In this document: positions 31,893-42,478 of the stretch, one piece after another
Layout: each line of letters begins with the position of its first letter
Numbering within the stretch: position 1 is the stretch's first letter
NCBI RefSeq assembly: GCF_017591425.1
Contig: NW_024466459.1
Coordinates: 6,820,001-6,884,000, forward strand
Source: Ochotona curzoniae
Lineage: Eukaryota; Chordata; Mammalia; Lagomorpha; Ochotonidae
Length of the DNA stretch: 64,000 nt
Direction of reading: 5' to 3'
Program-made: the position numbers and the translations under genes
The notes under the pieces: generated by a model
Database searches by the model: none
Told to the model about the DNA's origin: nothing
What the model saw: only the letters and a program-made list of their open reading frames with translations

Positions 31893-32100
31893 AGTACCTG
31901 TGTCTAATGGTTTGCTCCAGCTTCTGATTCATCAGATCCTGAGAGGCAAGAGTGGCGACTCACGTTGTTGGTTTCCTGCCACCCTCGTGGGACACCAGAA
32001 TTAAGAGTTTGGTTCCCATGCATGGATGAGCTCTCTCTCTCTCTCTCTCTCTCTCCTCTCTCTTCTTCTCAAATAAATACATACCTAACAAGCTTTAAAG
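31893..32100 (+). mobile_element. CSINE relic with internal deletion
   Basis: 'CTCCAGCTTCTGATTCATCAG', 'GGTTTCCTGCCACCCTCGTGG', 'GACACCAGAATTAAGAG' and a (CT)n run (32031-32070), then CAAATAAATACATACC, match the older CSINE layout. The central GGAAAGCAG/GGCCTGG portion is missing. Confidence 0.7.
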
Positions 32101-32539
32101 AACACACATTCTAATAAATCTTTGGGCGATTCCTTCCATATTCATATCACATAGGACCAAATGTATTCAAGACAAACACGAGTTAATGCTCTAACCCATT
32201 GCCACATAGAGTGTTCCAGTGTCCTTCCTTGCTTATCTGCTATCTCTCACTGGATCACACTATCATCCATCCATTTGCTTTGTTGTCCAAGTCCAGAGTA
32301 TTTGTGCAATGGTTTTAGAATCGCTAACCCCCACCCCATGGAGAAAAAGCCTTAGCAACACAGTGCTGTGCAGTTTCTTCTGTCTTTAGTGCTGGGGTCT
32401 CCACTCATTCCCAGCATCAGTCAGCACCGTACCTGACTCCCTGATTCCATTCACTGATGCTCTTTAATACATTCATAGCACATTCACATTCTCTTCTCAC
32501 AATCTCAGTTCCATCCTGGGATCCCTCAAAGCCCTAAAT

Positions 32540-33545
32540 AATTCAAGAAAAAGATGTGTATGCAATAGGTCATACTCTTCCTACTGGATGGATGGACAAT
32601 AGTTCATTAATTCGCTCACCTATCAGAATATGCTTTGGTTGTTTCTAGCTTTAGCAATTACAAATAAAACTGGTATTCATGTGCATGTTTTTGTGGCGAC
32701 AGATGTTTTTAAACCACTGAGGCAAATACCTAGGATATGACTGCTGGATTTTAGGAGAAACGTGTAAGTTTTATAAGGAACTATCAGATTCTCTCCTGAA
32801 ATGGTCCGACGTCTTGGCATTGCCACAGCAATGAGCGCGGCTCGGCTGCCTCACATCCTGGCCAGAGGCTGGTATTATACGTTACTGGATTTCAGTCACT
32901 GTCACAGGAGTATACTGGCACTTCTGCCCTTTAAATCTAATAGCAGGTGTTTAAATCCCTAACAACGTGTGACACTGAACGTCTTTTGCCATGCCTATTT
33001 GCCATGTCTGTGTTTCTCAGTGAGTTCTGTTTATGTCTTTAAGCCAGTTGTTAACTGAGTTCTTTATTATTGAATTTTAAGAGCTCTATTTTTTTTTCTT
33101 AACATAAATTTTTATTGGCTATGCATCCTACAAATATATTTCTCCAAGTCTATAATTTTTTTTTCTTTTCGTATGGGTGTCTTTTGCACGACAAAAGTTT
33201 TCAATGTTTATAAAGTTTGACAGCATTTTTTTCCTATGCGTTATGCTCCTGGAGTTGTAGTTAAGAACTCATCAGAGATTGCAGGTCACATATGTTTTCT
33301 CCTACATTTTCTTCAGGAATCTAGTAGCTTTCATCTCACAGTTAGGACCATGCTCCATTTTCAGCTAACACTGTATGAATTTTTAAAACTTAAAAAATGT
33401 TGACATGTGAGTCATACATACTTATGGCTTGTATGGTACTTTCATTTATGCATGCCTTGTGTAATGTCAAATCAAAGTGAGCCTCTGATTATTTCAGTAT
33501 CACTTATTGAAAAGATGCTCTACCCTACCCCCACAGCATCGCCTT
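32540..33545 (-). mobile_element. ancient LINE-1 (L1M-type) ORF2 3' fragment, minus strand
   Basis: The minus-strand translation from about 32770 down to 32640 reads YPRYLPQWFKNICRHKNMHM followed by a stop-broken F-I-C-N-C-S-K-Q-P remnant. This is the C-terminal region of L1 ORF2. The plus strand shows the usual antisense L1 words (GGTTGTTTCTAGC, CACTTATTGAAAAGATGC, TAACTGAGTTCTTTATT). Reading frames are broken throughout. There is no ORF1 or 5' end. The 3' UTR may extend leftward to about 32110, but I could not confirm that. Confidence 0.85.
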
Positions 33546-34139
33546 TGTGCAGCACCTGGTACCTAGCAGGTGACCGATACCCTCTTACTGAGTGACCGGG
33601 GCAGTCTGCTCCATCTCTATCCTTTGGCTCATTTTCTTCGAGGTCAAGTTTGGTCCTCCATGGACCCTGTGGTCCTGAGGGCTTTCTCATAACCAAAATG
33701 CAGGAGAGAGGAGGGAAGGAAGGCTGGCAGGCACTGAGCTCAGCACTTCTAGTATCTAGGCATGAGTGACCAACTCTCCAAAGCCCTAGAGTTGGTCCAG
33801 TCTAGAAGGACCTCGGCAGGGAGAGGCAGGTGCTTAATTCTTGAGGCTCATGATTGGCAAATGAACTTGTGAAAAACACTCAAGTACCAGAGAGAGTCTG
33901 CCCCTGCCAAGAGGAAGCATTATTGCTACTGTTGAATTACAGAGAAGATAGAATACCATGGCTGCTAGCTACAAATGCTTCTACTGGATACCTGCCCTGA
34001 TTTGGAAAAAAAAAAAAGTTACCAGCTCTCTTCCCTCATCTGCCCCTAGATTCTCAAACTCATTTAAAGACATATGCAACAACCCACAGGGAAACAGCCC
34101 TCGGCCCCCGAGATGGGGCACAGCTACTGAATCTGCAAA
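33546..34139. other. single-copy-looking DNA, no gene seen
   Basis: Nothing beyond an A12 run near 34006 is recognised. Confidence 0.5.
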
Positions 34140-34600
34140 GTTGTAAGCCCATAAATAAAGTTTATGGCTCCACCCGCCTGACCTGGGTTTGCCCTTAGGT
34201 ACCGAGGCAGTGTCTGGTCATTAGTATGCAGAGTCCATCAGCCTGGAGTCTACTCATTTGTTCTCAAGCCACTCTGCTCTATAAATCTTTTGGAAAGGGC
34301 AGGGTGGGTGGGGGGAGCCCAAGCGAGCGGCAGACAGAGAAAGGGGTCAGAAGAGGGAGGGCCGAGTTCCACCCAGGACTTTCTTCACCGAAACCTGAAA
34401 TCCTCCTGGCGGCCACTTCTGTCCCTGGCTGCAAGAGAAAGTCACAGCCACATAAAATGCACTTTCTTTGACCAGCAATAGATGGAGGAGGAGGAGGAGT
34501 CTGTGGGAAGCCAAATCGAATTTATAAGACCAGAACATTGCTTTAACTCTTCCAGTTCGGAATAGGAAGTCCAACTTGCTTGTCATCTGATTTTACTTAA
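34140..34600. promoter_or_regulatory. candidate conserved noncoding element with HOX/CDX-type inverted sites
   Basis: Repeat-free. An inverted pair CCATAAA (34149-34155) and TTTATGG (34161-34167), separated by 5 bp, matches posterior HOX/CDX binding sites. It is followed by CTCCACCCGCCTGACC (GLI/KLF-like), GGTCATTAGTATGCAG (homeodomain/POU-like) and CTCTATAAATC (TATA/MEF2-like). Motifs are seen directly. Enhancer function is inferred. Confidence 0.35.
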
Positions 34601-35139
34601 GAAGCAAGATACACACCCTCCCAGCCCCCAACTTATTCTGTTGCTTATTTACGTTTCTGTCTTGCTCCATTTGTTCACTTTGCAGTCTAAACAGAGGATT
34701 GGATCTTGCGCACTGGCTGTCCTGTGGGGTCTCTCAAAGAAGCCCAGGGGGTTGTTTCGGTGTCTCCATCCTGAGCCAGCTCACTGCAGCTGCGTGAGGT
34801 CTCTGCTCTCTCCCTCTCTGCTGAGGAGCCAGTAAGAAAACGCAAAGGCTGAAGAGGCAAATGGGAGGGCAGGGCTGGCAATTCTCTCCCCAATCCTGCC
34901 AAAGAGAAGTGGCTCGGCTCCACACAGTTTGCCAAAGGCCTGAGCTTTCCTGGTGGGGGCAGCTCTCCCTGCCTCACTTCTGCTACAAGTACCTAGGGGC
35001 GATCTGAGGAAATCAGAGGGAGGGTCCTGCAGAGGGTGGGGCCACATCTCCCGGGGCCCAATTCCTAGTGACCAGGAAGACTTTTAAGAGTTGTAGGTTT
35101 ATAATTAAATACTAAACTTTTAGTTACACTTCTAAAAAA

Positions 35140-35390
35140 ATTAAGTATTTTCATTTTACTTGAAAAACACAGAGAGAGGTCTTTCATTTGCTGGTCTTTC
35201 CCCCAAATTCCTGCAACATGGCTGGAACATGCTCAAGCCAAGAGTCTCGAACCTGCTGCCTTCCAGGGTATGCAGGAGCAAGCAAGATATTAGAGCTGCC
35301 AGTGGAACCAGGACTGGAACCCCAGTACTCTGATAGGGGAAAAGGCCTTCATGCCAGATCTCCACTCCATGTGGTCCACCCCAGGTTTTC
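35140..35390 (-). mobile_element. CSINE relic, minus strand
   Basis: 'CACAGAGAGAGGTCTTTC', 'CTGGTCTTTCCCCCAAATTCC', 'ATGGCTGGAACATGCTC', 'GAACCAGGACTGGAACCCC' and 'GGCCTTCATGCCAG' keep the inverted CSINE order at low identity. Confidence 0.7.
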
Positions 35391-35426
35391 TTAACGGTGG
35401 CACTGTCTCTCTTGGAGCCAGGTGGT

Positions 35427-35427
35427 A

Positions 35428-35471
<44 letters not shown>
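35427..35471. repeat. (GT)n(GA)n compound microsatellite
   Basis: A GT run (35427-35439) passes into GA units (35440-35471) with one AGGAGA interruption. The complementary strand gives a Ser/Leu/His-rich frame that is not a gene. Confidence 0.9.
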
Positions 35472-36099
35472 TTTTGTGGGTGCCTCTGTGTGCACTTGTA
35501 GGGCACTGAGCAGCACCCCTGTAGCACACTGCCCAATTATGACAGCCAGAAGAGTCTCCAGTGTCCCCTGGGGCACCTGCATTGCAGAACAACAGGCCGT
35601 CTGCTTCCCAAGTCACTGCCCTTGACTTTGAGCAAGCCCAACTCAATGGCTCGTGCCTCCCTTTGCCAGGCAGAGGAAAAGGGTTATGGGAACCTGGTGT
35701 AGGAGAAAATGCAAAAAAGGCCCATTTCTTCCTGACCTCTGGAAATTTATTTTCCGAAAATGCATTTAAATTTATCCTTGGAATAAGACCAAACACATCC
35801 AGGCAACGGAGCTCTAGGGTTACCTGATCCAGCATGTAAGAATGTTTTCTATAGCATTTGTATGTACTCACACCGTTAAAAGAGCAGAAAAAAAAAGTAA
35901 GCAGTATCAGGAGAGCACTGCTTTGGACTCCAAGGTCCAGCAGACCCAGCTACCATCACTCATGCCAAAACAGCACATCGCTTCTCTGACTTTCCAACAC
36001 ACTGGAACCCAGTTCCCCCTGCCAGCCACTTCCAGAGGGAGTGAGTATGAAGTTCCCTCTGCCTGAATCCTCACGCCAAAGGCAACTTGAAGTTCACCA
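35472..36099. other. single-copy-looking DNA, no gene seen
   Basis: No repeat family or RNA gene is recognised. The minus-strand 193-codon frame 35290-35871 crosses the microsatellite and the CSINE relic, so it is not coding. Confidence 0.5.
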
Positions 36100-36370
36100 A
36101 ACGATTGTTTTTCTATTGTGTTTCTACCTCTCCCTGCCTTCTAAGGAAAATAACTTTGAAATGGACAGCTATTTTCTCAGTTGTTTTTCCTAATTTCTTC
36201 AGTCCTTTTCCATGTACAAAACCAGACTCGTCTACTTGGCTCATTGGAAAGTTTATCCTGTTTTGTGGCATCAAAAAATGAGGCCAATGAGTATTATTAA
36301 AATGAGTCATTACGCCTGTCCCGTTTGACAGTTGTTTATCTAGTTTTGAACCTACCTGGATGTTCTGTGT
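36100..36370. promoter_or_regulatory. AT-rich candidate conserved element
   Basis: Repeat-free. It includes GAGTATTATTAAAATGAGTCATTACG (core ATGAGTCATTACG, AP-1 TGAGTCA plus ATTAC), AGTTGTTTATCTAG (FOX type) and CTATTTTCTCAG. No splice or coding signal is seen. The regulatory call is inference. Confidence 0.28.
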
Positions 36371-36589
36371 CTTCCTTGGCAACACTCACTTCACGTCATC
36401 AAGGTCCGCACCTCCTTAATCCCACTGAGACACACTCAGAGCTCCTGCTGGCTTGGAGGACTAGGAGACTTCTGAGAAATTGCCTGGGTTCTCCTTGGTC
36501 TAAGAAAGCAGCCTCCACGCCCTGCCGGGGGTCCCATTTGCACACCCATCTCGGAGGACTTCCCCTCTTGCCACAGCTGCAGGCAAGGC

Positions 36590-36800
36590 AACGCGGTGCT
36601 GGGTGGGCAAGGCTGGGCTGGGCCTTATCTGCAAAAGGGAAGACATGAACACTTCATAAATCCACAAGGAACAAGTGCATTTTCTGCAGGAGCAGTGGGA
36701 AGCGGGGAGATCTTCAGCGGCCTCCTTCTCTGTCATCAATCTTGTTTCCTCTTTGAAGGAGAGGGCCCATTACTCACAGCTTGACAGGGTAAAAGGAGAG
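36590..36800. promoter_or_regulatory. candidate conserved element with GATA and SOX motifs
   Basis: Repeat-free. It holds GCCTTATCTGCAAAAG (GATA site), CACTTCATAAATCCACAAGG, GTCATCAATCTTGTTTCC and GGCCCATTACTCACAGC. Purine-rich DNA follows at 36790-36960. No gene is recognised. Confidence 0.25.
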
Positions 36801-37085
36801 GACGAGGAGGTGGGGGAGGGCAGCACAACAGGTGAAGCCCCCAGGAGTGGAAGCAGGGAGGTGGGCAAGGGGAGTAATGGGAGGGCCGCGGGGGAAGATT
36901 GACAGAACAGAGGGTAAAAATCACCGTGAAGCAGATAGAGAAAATCTGGTTTAGCTGAATTTAAGGAAGAACCAGCTCCTGGGGGAAGCGAGATTAGGAA
37001 GCAGGAAGGGACGCGCGATGGGCAGATGCCATTCCATTAAAGCCCTGTAGAACTCTCTTGGTGACAAGGAGCAAAATGGTGCCAA

Positions 37086-37322
37086 TTTGAGGCCAGTACC
37101 ATGGTGTAGCAAGCCAAGCTTTGCCAGCATCCCCTATGGGTTCCACTCCTGGCTGTTCGCTGCTTGTGGTCTGGGAAAGCAGTAGAGGATGATTCAGGTT
37201 CTTAGGACCATGCACAAATGGATCCAGGCTTCATTGCAGCCATTTGGGGAATGAACCAGTGGATGGAAGGTCTATCCTTCAAATAGCTCTGCCCTTCAAA
37301 TAAAAAAAAAAATTGCTTTAAA
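37086..37322 (+). mobile_element. CSINE, plus strand, partially deleted
   Basis: 'AGGCCAGTACCATGGTGTAGC', 'CATCCCCTATGGGTTCCACTC', 'GTGGTCTGGGAAAGCAGTAG', 'CATTTGGGGAATGAACCAGTGG' (core GGGGAATGAACCAGTGG), then CCCTTCAAATAAAAAAAAAAA. Internal segments are shortened compared with full copies. Confidence 0.85.
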
Positions 37323-37689
37323 AAAATGATGCCAAGTCAAGATCTATGAGCTGGGCTCATGTTGTCATGGCCTGCCCTCTGACTCCAGGCACCCATCTCT
37401 CCCTGATGACCTGCGTTTCAGTTCATCACGGAAAGGCCTGGTCGAACTGATTCTTAGATTTCCTCCAGTCCCTGATGCAACTTTGACCTGTTCCTCGTTG
37501 CCTCCCTTTTCTTCACAGGTTCATGGAGAATGGCCAAACTTGAAGCATTCCTCCGTTCTCCTTCTCTGGGGAGAGTCAGAAGCTGGGAGAAACCTGAGGG
37601 ATGTCTTTGAAAAAGATGTGAAGAGACAACTCACTCTCCAGGAGGACAGGGTCTCAGAAAGATTAACATTCTGGACCCCTAGGGGGTGA
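37323..37689. other. single-copy-looking DNA, no gene seen
   Basis: No repeat or gene is recognised. The frame 37483-37689 has no family resemblance. Confidence 0.5.
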
Positions 37690-37790
37690 GAAGTGCACCT
37701 CATTCACAGCATAACCTTGGGGGACCGAGGTAACATGTGGGTTTGTTATATCCATCTGTAAAATGAAGGAGATAACCCCTGCCCCATGGC
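37690..37790 (+). mobile_element. MIR fragment, plus strand
   Basis: 'CATAACCTTGGGGGACCGAGG' (diverged gtgtgaccttgggc) and 'ATCCATCTGTAAAATGAAGG' with 'AGATAACCCCTGCC' match the MIR 3' half. Confidence 0.65.
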
Positions 37791-37794
37791 AAAC

Positions 37795-38130
37795 TTTATT
37801 TGTGTATGTATTTGTTTATTGAAAAGGCAGAGAGAGAGAGCCACTCCCCTGCCCCTACCACACATGGATATGTTTCCTCTGTCAGTTCACATCCCAAAAG
37901 CTGACAACCACCAGCACTGGGCTAGAACGAAGCCAGGAGCTCAAACCGCTTCTTTGTATCCCAGGAGATTGACAAGAACTTGGGTTTTTGGTCCGTCCAC
38001 CTGCTACCTCCAAGGTGCTAATACCAGCAGGAAGTTGAACCAGACACAGATCGCCAGGACTCAAACCGGCACCGCTATGGGGACGCAGGTGTTCCACACG
38101 GTAACTTAACCGTGTACTCCAGCGCCTGCT
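37795..38130 (-). mobile_element. CSINE, minus strand
   Basis: 'TTTGTTTATTGAAAAGGCAG', GAGAGAGAGAGCC, 'AACGAAGCCAGGAGCTC', 'CAAGAACTTGGGTTTTTGG', 'CAGCAGGAAGTTGAACCAG' and 'AGGACTCAAACCGGCACC', ending CCAGCGCCTGC. It is inserted directly after a MIR relic. Confidence 0.9.
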
Positions 38131-38329
38131 TCTGTCCTGCACTCCTCACTTCCTAGGATAACAGATGAGACTGCTTCTAGGGAAACATTTTTCAAGTAGA
38201 GAAAGTTCGAACTGCTTCCAGTTTACTTGACAACACACACACGTGTGGCAATCACGCAGACACACATGCAGAGGGCCATGGCATGCTTCAATAGTGGAAA
38301 GAGGGCAAGAGGATGTCTGGGAAGGGAAG

Positions 38330-38540
38330 GGCTGGGTCTTTAAGGGAGAAATTGTCGGGTTGTCTGCTTTTCCGGACAACAGCTAAAGCCAGGAGCCTCA
38401 TCAGACGGGTCCTGCTCGTCGTGGTAAAACCAAAGTGACAGGCGTGACCTCTCCTCACGGTTCGCCTTATTGGCGCTGTCTGTGAGCTGAGACGTTTATT
38501 AGCGTGGATGTGCAGACAGCCGGGAGGACTTGGCTGCCGA
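38330..38540. promoter_or_regulatory. CpG-containing candidate regulatory element (RE1-half, TALE motifs)
   Basis: Repeat-free and richer in CpG than its surroundings. It contains GTGACAGGCGTGACC (TALE TGACAG plus a GTGACC nuclear-receptor-like half site), GGCGCTGTC (38472-38480, left half of the REST/NRSF RE1 element) with a weak right half TGAGCTGAG, and GACGTTTATTAGCGTGG (homeodomain-like). The RE1 is incomplete, so binding is uncertain. Confidence 0.35.
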
Positions 38541-38845
38541 GGGCTCTGCAGAAGGAATTCCTTCCCCAGACACTGCTGGTGTCTTCTGCTGGGTGGAATG
38601 CGAGAGCATGCCCCCTGCAGAGGGGCCTTGGTGACCTTGGGGAAGCCATGCCTCTAGCGTGGGGACCAAGAGGCCTGGATTCCAAACACGGTGCTGTTTG
38701 CAGTTCCCTGATTCTGGGCTGACTGTTCCAAAACTCAATTTCTCCTCCAAGAAACCAGGTTCAAACTGGCCAGGTTGTGGACACATAGAGGGAAATGAAC
38801 AGTGAACTTATCATGGATTGAGTCATTCCATTAGAAAGGAGGACA
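38541..38845. other. single-copy DNA, includes copy 1 of a 22-bp repeat
   Basis: No gene or family is recognised. Bases 38755-38776 are identical to 39901-39922, discussed as a finding. Confidence 0.5.
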
Positions 38846-39124
38846 GGGGGGCCAGCATTGTGGCATAGCACATAAATCTGCCATCTGCAAGGCCAGACCG
38901 CATATGGGCACCACTTGGCATCCTGGTTGCTCCACTTCCCATTCATCCCCTGCTACTGGCCTGGGAAAAGCAGAGGAAGGTGGCTTAAGTGTTTGAGCCC
39001 CTGTCACTAACATGAGAGACCCATATATGCAGCCTGTGGCTTCAGCCTGGCTCAGCATTGACTATTGCAGGCATCCAGGGAGTGATCAAGCAGATGGAGG
39101 CTGTCTCTTCATCTCTTTTTCTGC

Positions 39125-39156
<32 letters not shown>

Positions 39157-39168
39157 GGAGAGAGAGAA
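38846..39168 (+). mobile_element. CSINE with (GA)n 3' end, plus strand
   Basis: 'GGGGGCCAGCATTGTGGCATAG', 'CTGCCATCTGCAAGGCC', 'CGCATATGGGCACCACTTGG', 'CTACTGGCCTGGGAAAAGC' and 'TCAGCCTGGCTCAGCATTG', then a GA-rich run (39125-39168) where the CT/GA zone and tail have been replaced by an expanded microsatellite. Confidence 0.85.
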
Positions 39169-39794
39169 GCACCCTGACTGACACACACAGTAAGACTAAA
39201 AGAGGATAAGCAAGATGGACATCACAGTTCTTCCATTATCTAACCATGGGGGTAACATCCACCACTTTCGCTGCATTCTGACTCCAGGCTCTTCTCAGGG
39301 ACAAGGGCGATACCAGGGTCTTGAAACAGATGGCCGAGATCTTCACACTAAGATTCCCAGGGAACTGAGCAGCAGCATGACCTTGAGGCACGTGACTGAA
39401 CCTCCTTGACATGCTCTGTCTTCTCGTGTCTACCACCAGGATTCTAGTCACTTCTCCAGAGGACTGCTGTGAGGCAGGAGAGATGCCGAGAGGAGTATGA
39501 GGTATTCTCAGTCCACGCTGACCACAGTGATAATTTCAACACAGAGTGGTGGTCATCATTGCTTTTTATAACTGACCACATTCTCAACAACAAACTGATT
39601 TTACATGGTCGTTTGGTGGTGGGGAAGCTGAGGCTCAAGAAGGAGAGCCCTGGGTTCAAGGTCACTGTTCTCACTTAGCACCTGTCTTCCCCGGATGTTT
39701 TCCTGAGCCTCCAACGTACCAACACTAAGCCTGCTACTCAGCCCAGTTCAGGACAATGCTCCTCAGAGAGGCAAAGTCACTTTCCACAAATGGA
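39169..39794. other. single-copy DNA with a possible MIR scrap
   Basis: Around 39368-39480, 'CAGCATGACCTTGAGGCACG', 'TGACTGAACCTCCTTGAC' and 'ACTGCTGTGAGGCAGGAG' look like a strongly diverged sense MIR. Nothing else is recognised. Confidence 0.45.
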
Positions 39795-39860
39795 GTTTCT
39801 TTTAACAAATATCAACTCTATGAGCACCTATTGTTTACCAGGTCCTCTGGCTGACACTGG
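39795..39860 (-). mobile_element. L2 3' end scrap, minus strand
   Basis: 'AACAAATATCAACTCTATGAGC' (core CAACTCTATGAGCACC) and 'TATTGTTTACCAGGTCCTC' match the antisense L2 terminus (aacaaatatttattgagcacctactatgtgccagg). Confidence 0.55.
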
Positions 39861-41349
39861 CATGATCTGTCTCACCAGATGACAAACATTTGGGTTGAAG
39901 CCAGGTTCAAACTGGCCAGGTTTCATGCTTGGAAAATCCAAGGCTGCCCTCCATCCATAGGGACCATGCTTCTCCCCAAGAGCCCACAGCAATGACCCCG
40001 ATGAAGCTGCTGGTGACTCATTATGATTAACCCAAGGACCAGCATGGGAATTGTTCTTCAGACTACCCCATTGGACCTGCTTGGCACTTCTCACAGACTT
40101 GACAGCTCAGCTTTCTTGGCCTCTGGACACCATTTTTCAGCCCTTGCATTTCCCTTTGGGTCCACACTCCTGCAAGTCTCTTCTGCCCCTCTGACCAAGC
40201 CCCCAGGCCAAAACTTGCTGGTTACAAAGCACACGTGGTAAGTCTCAGCTCTCCTCCAACTTTGGACTTGTACACCTGCCTAATTGGCTGCCATCAGTTC
40301 TCCATGGGTCTCCCAGAAACCCCTCCAAGTCAGCCTGTTCAAATGAGCCCCCACAGTGCATACACACAAATCATTCTCTCATGCATTCAGAGCCCTCCCA
40401 TGCCACCTGAGAGGCCACGGACTCAGAAACCTGGAAATCCGCGATGATTTCTCCCTGTTGTATATTTGAGCACTCAGCATTCCCTATTGACTTCACTTGC
40501 TAGACTTGGTCCTTTTCTCTGTACTCTGCTGCCATGATTCTTGTCCTCACCATTCCCTACCTGGGTATTCGCAGTAGACTTCTAACAGTTTCTGATTTTC
40601 CCAGGGCTGTCTCACTCTTCCAAGGTCTTCTCCACGTTGCGATAAGAACATTGTAGTTAAAGAATACTGCAACCATTTGGATATCCATGCAAAACCTACT
40701 TTAGGTCAAGAACAACCAAAGCTTGGATTGTGTGGACAACATTTGGGTCTTGATAGCTATGCTCAAATCACCCAGTGACAGCTAAATCTGCACCAATAGT
40801 GGCACTGGGGACTAGACCTGATTGAGAAATGTCCTGGTCGCCTAATCTCTTCTTCCAATATCCTCCCCTTGACCATGGCAATTATATTGCAATTATATTG
40901 CAGCATAAACTTTGGAGGGGGCATCCAAGGCCAAGCAAGGAGTGAATTTCATTCCACCACTGGTGAGTCACAGCGTAGTTGGTTGATTAGGCATGTCTCG
41001 TCAGTAAGATGTGCTTGATTCAGCTGGCACATGTTTGGCAAAAATGAAATCAAATTTTTAAAAAAGGGAGTACGTTCTGAAGAGTATCATCTTATAGGTG
41101 AGATTACACTTTAGGATTAGAAAGTGTTCTCATTTGTTTAAACATGGCATGTGTTGCACTTAAGAAAAGTCTCCCAAGAAACCAGCTGAGGTGTACGGTT
41201 GCCAGTGTGTTACTATCGATACCACGTGGCATGGTGAAGTGTCTGCGGCTAGGGCCCACATCGTTCACAGCATTCAATATCTGTGGACCGATAGAGATCC
41301 AGACACTCCAAGTGTTCTCATAATCCCTGAAGTGGATCTTATACTTTAC
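39861..41349. other. mostly single-copy DNA, some L2-like words
   Basis: The pyrimidine-rich region 40220-40640 has a faint resemblance to L2 ORF2-flanking consensus, but I cannot confirm it. Copy 2 of the 22-bp repeat lies at 39901-39922. A direct ATTATATTGCA(A) duplication occurs near 40881-40902. No credible gene. Confidence 0.4.
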
Positions 41350-41440
41350 CTTCTGTTATACCTACAACTTCTAGAGGTGAGAACTAGGCTTTGCGTTTCT
41401 CTTTCAGTTCACGAAGCACCCAGCACAGAGTAATTCAGTC
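41350..41440 (+). mobile_element. L2 3' end fragment, plus strand
   Basis: 'ACAACTTCTAGAGGTGAG', 'GGCTTTGCGTTTCTCTTTC', 'CACGAAGCACCCAGCACAG' and 'AGTAATTCAGTCAG' follow the L2 terminus order (ctagaaggtgagctccttgagggcaggga ... tccccagcacagtgcc). Diverged. Confidence 0.45.
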
Positions 41441-41619
41441 AGTTTCATTATACACAAATATGCAGTGTATCTGCTACTCGTAAGGGCTATAGAAAGCCAT
41501 AAAGCAATGCCAGGGCATCAACAGTACTAGTGTCGATGAGAAATGGGGATGTTGCCTAGGTGTGGTGATACAGTCAAGTCAGAACACAGAACCCAAAGAA
41601 GTACGGGTCATTAATGTAT

Positions 41620-41798
41620 AAGGATACTTCAGACAGTTCGTAGAAAATATAAATAAATGAAATGTGCGCATAGTTATTTTCTAAACTGGATTTCCTACAA
41701 ACTTTTTGAAGACCTTTCATTCATGGGATTTCAAATTTTCTGCACTAAAATAAACTTATCTTTCAGTTTTCCTTTCCCACAAACTTTTGAAGTACCAT
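41620..41798 (+). mobile_element. palindromic mariner-type MITE, copy 2
   Basis: About 180 bp. The left end is 'GGATACTTCAGACAGTTCG', 'TAGAAAATATAAATAAATG'. The right end in reverse complement reads 'GGTACTTCAAAAGTTTGTGG', 'AAACTGAAAGATAAGTTTA'. The central 'TAAAATAAACTTATCTTT' is shared with the copy at 29268-29471. The family assignment to mariner is from memory. Strand is arbitrary. Confidence 0.65.
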
Positions 41799-42478
41799 CC
41801 CATGTGCATATTTGCTCTAATGGAGGACAGAAGTAAGTAGGTCTCTGCCCCCTGCTCTGACTTCTGGGAGGGCTGTGTGCTTGTTAGGGCTAATTGACTA
41901 GACTAGAATCCACGCTTTGTCAGTTTCTGGGCTCAGACCAGATGAGATTCCCAGTTTGCATTTCTGTTGGGGTACTTGTTCTTGTCTTCAGCTGCCATGT
42001 TTTAAGGAAGTTCAAACTCTTGGAAGTGACTTTGTGGAGAGAAATGGGGCTCTTGCCCAGCAGCTTAGCTGAACTCACCCTAGCCAAAATGCCCTAGCTT
42101 ATGTTTTGTGAAACAGAGATGAATTTGTAGATTCATGAATACAATTCATGGTTTGCTACTGCTTCAAAGATACAGAGTGAGGTGTTTGCTGCAACTCCAA
42201 CAGAAGCTTTTCTGGGAGAATACAAGGGTGAAAACCATGCACATGATAATGTTTGAAATAGTCTAGATATGGAAAGGGTGCCAGAGGACATATGCAGCAG
42301 GAAAATGAAATGAAAAAGATCTCTAGGGGCAAAATCTTGAAGCACGCTGCAAGACAAGGAGGTCAATTTTATTATGACAACTATCGAAAGTCTGGAGAGT
42401 GTTGTGTGATCTGACTCACACTTTGAAAGTTCTAAGAACACGATGACGGAGCACTTCTTACCAAATGGATACATGTAG
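41799..42478. other. single-copy-looking DNA, no gene seen
   Basis: No repeat family or gene is recognised. Confidence 0.5.

Noticed and set aside
35290..35871. 193-codon minus-strand frame
   Set aside because: Crosses a GT/GA microsatellite and a CSINE relic, with no domain.
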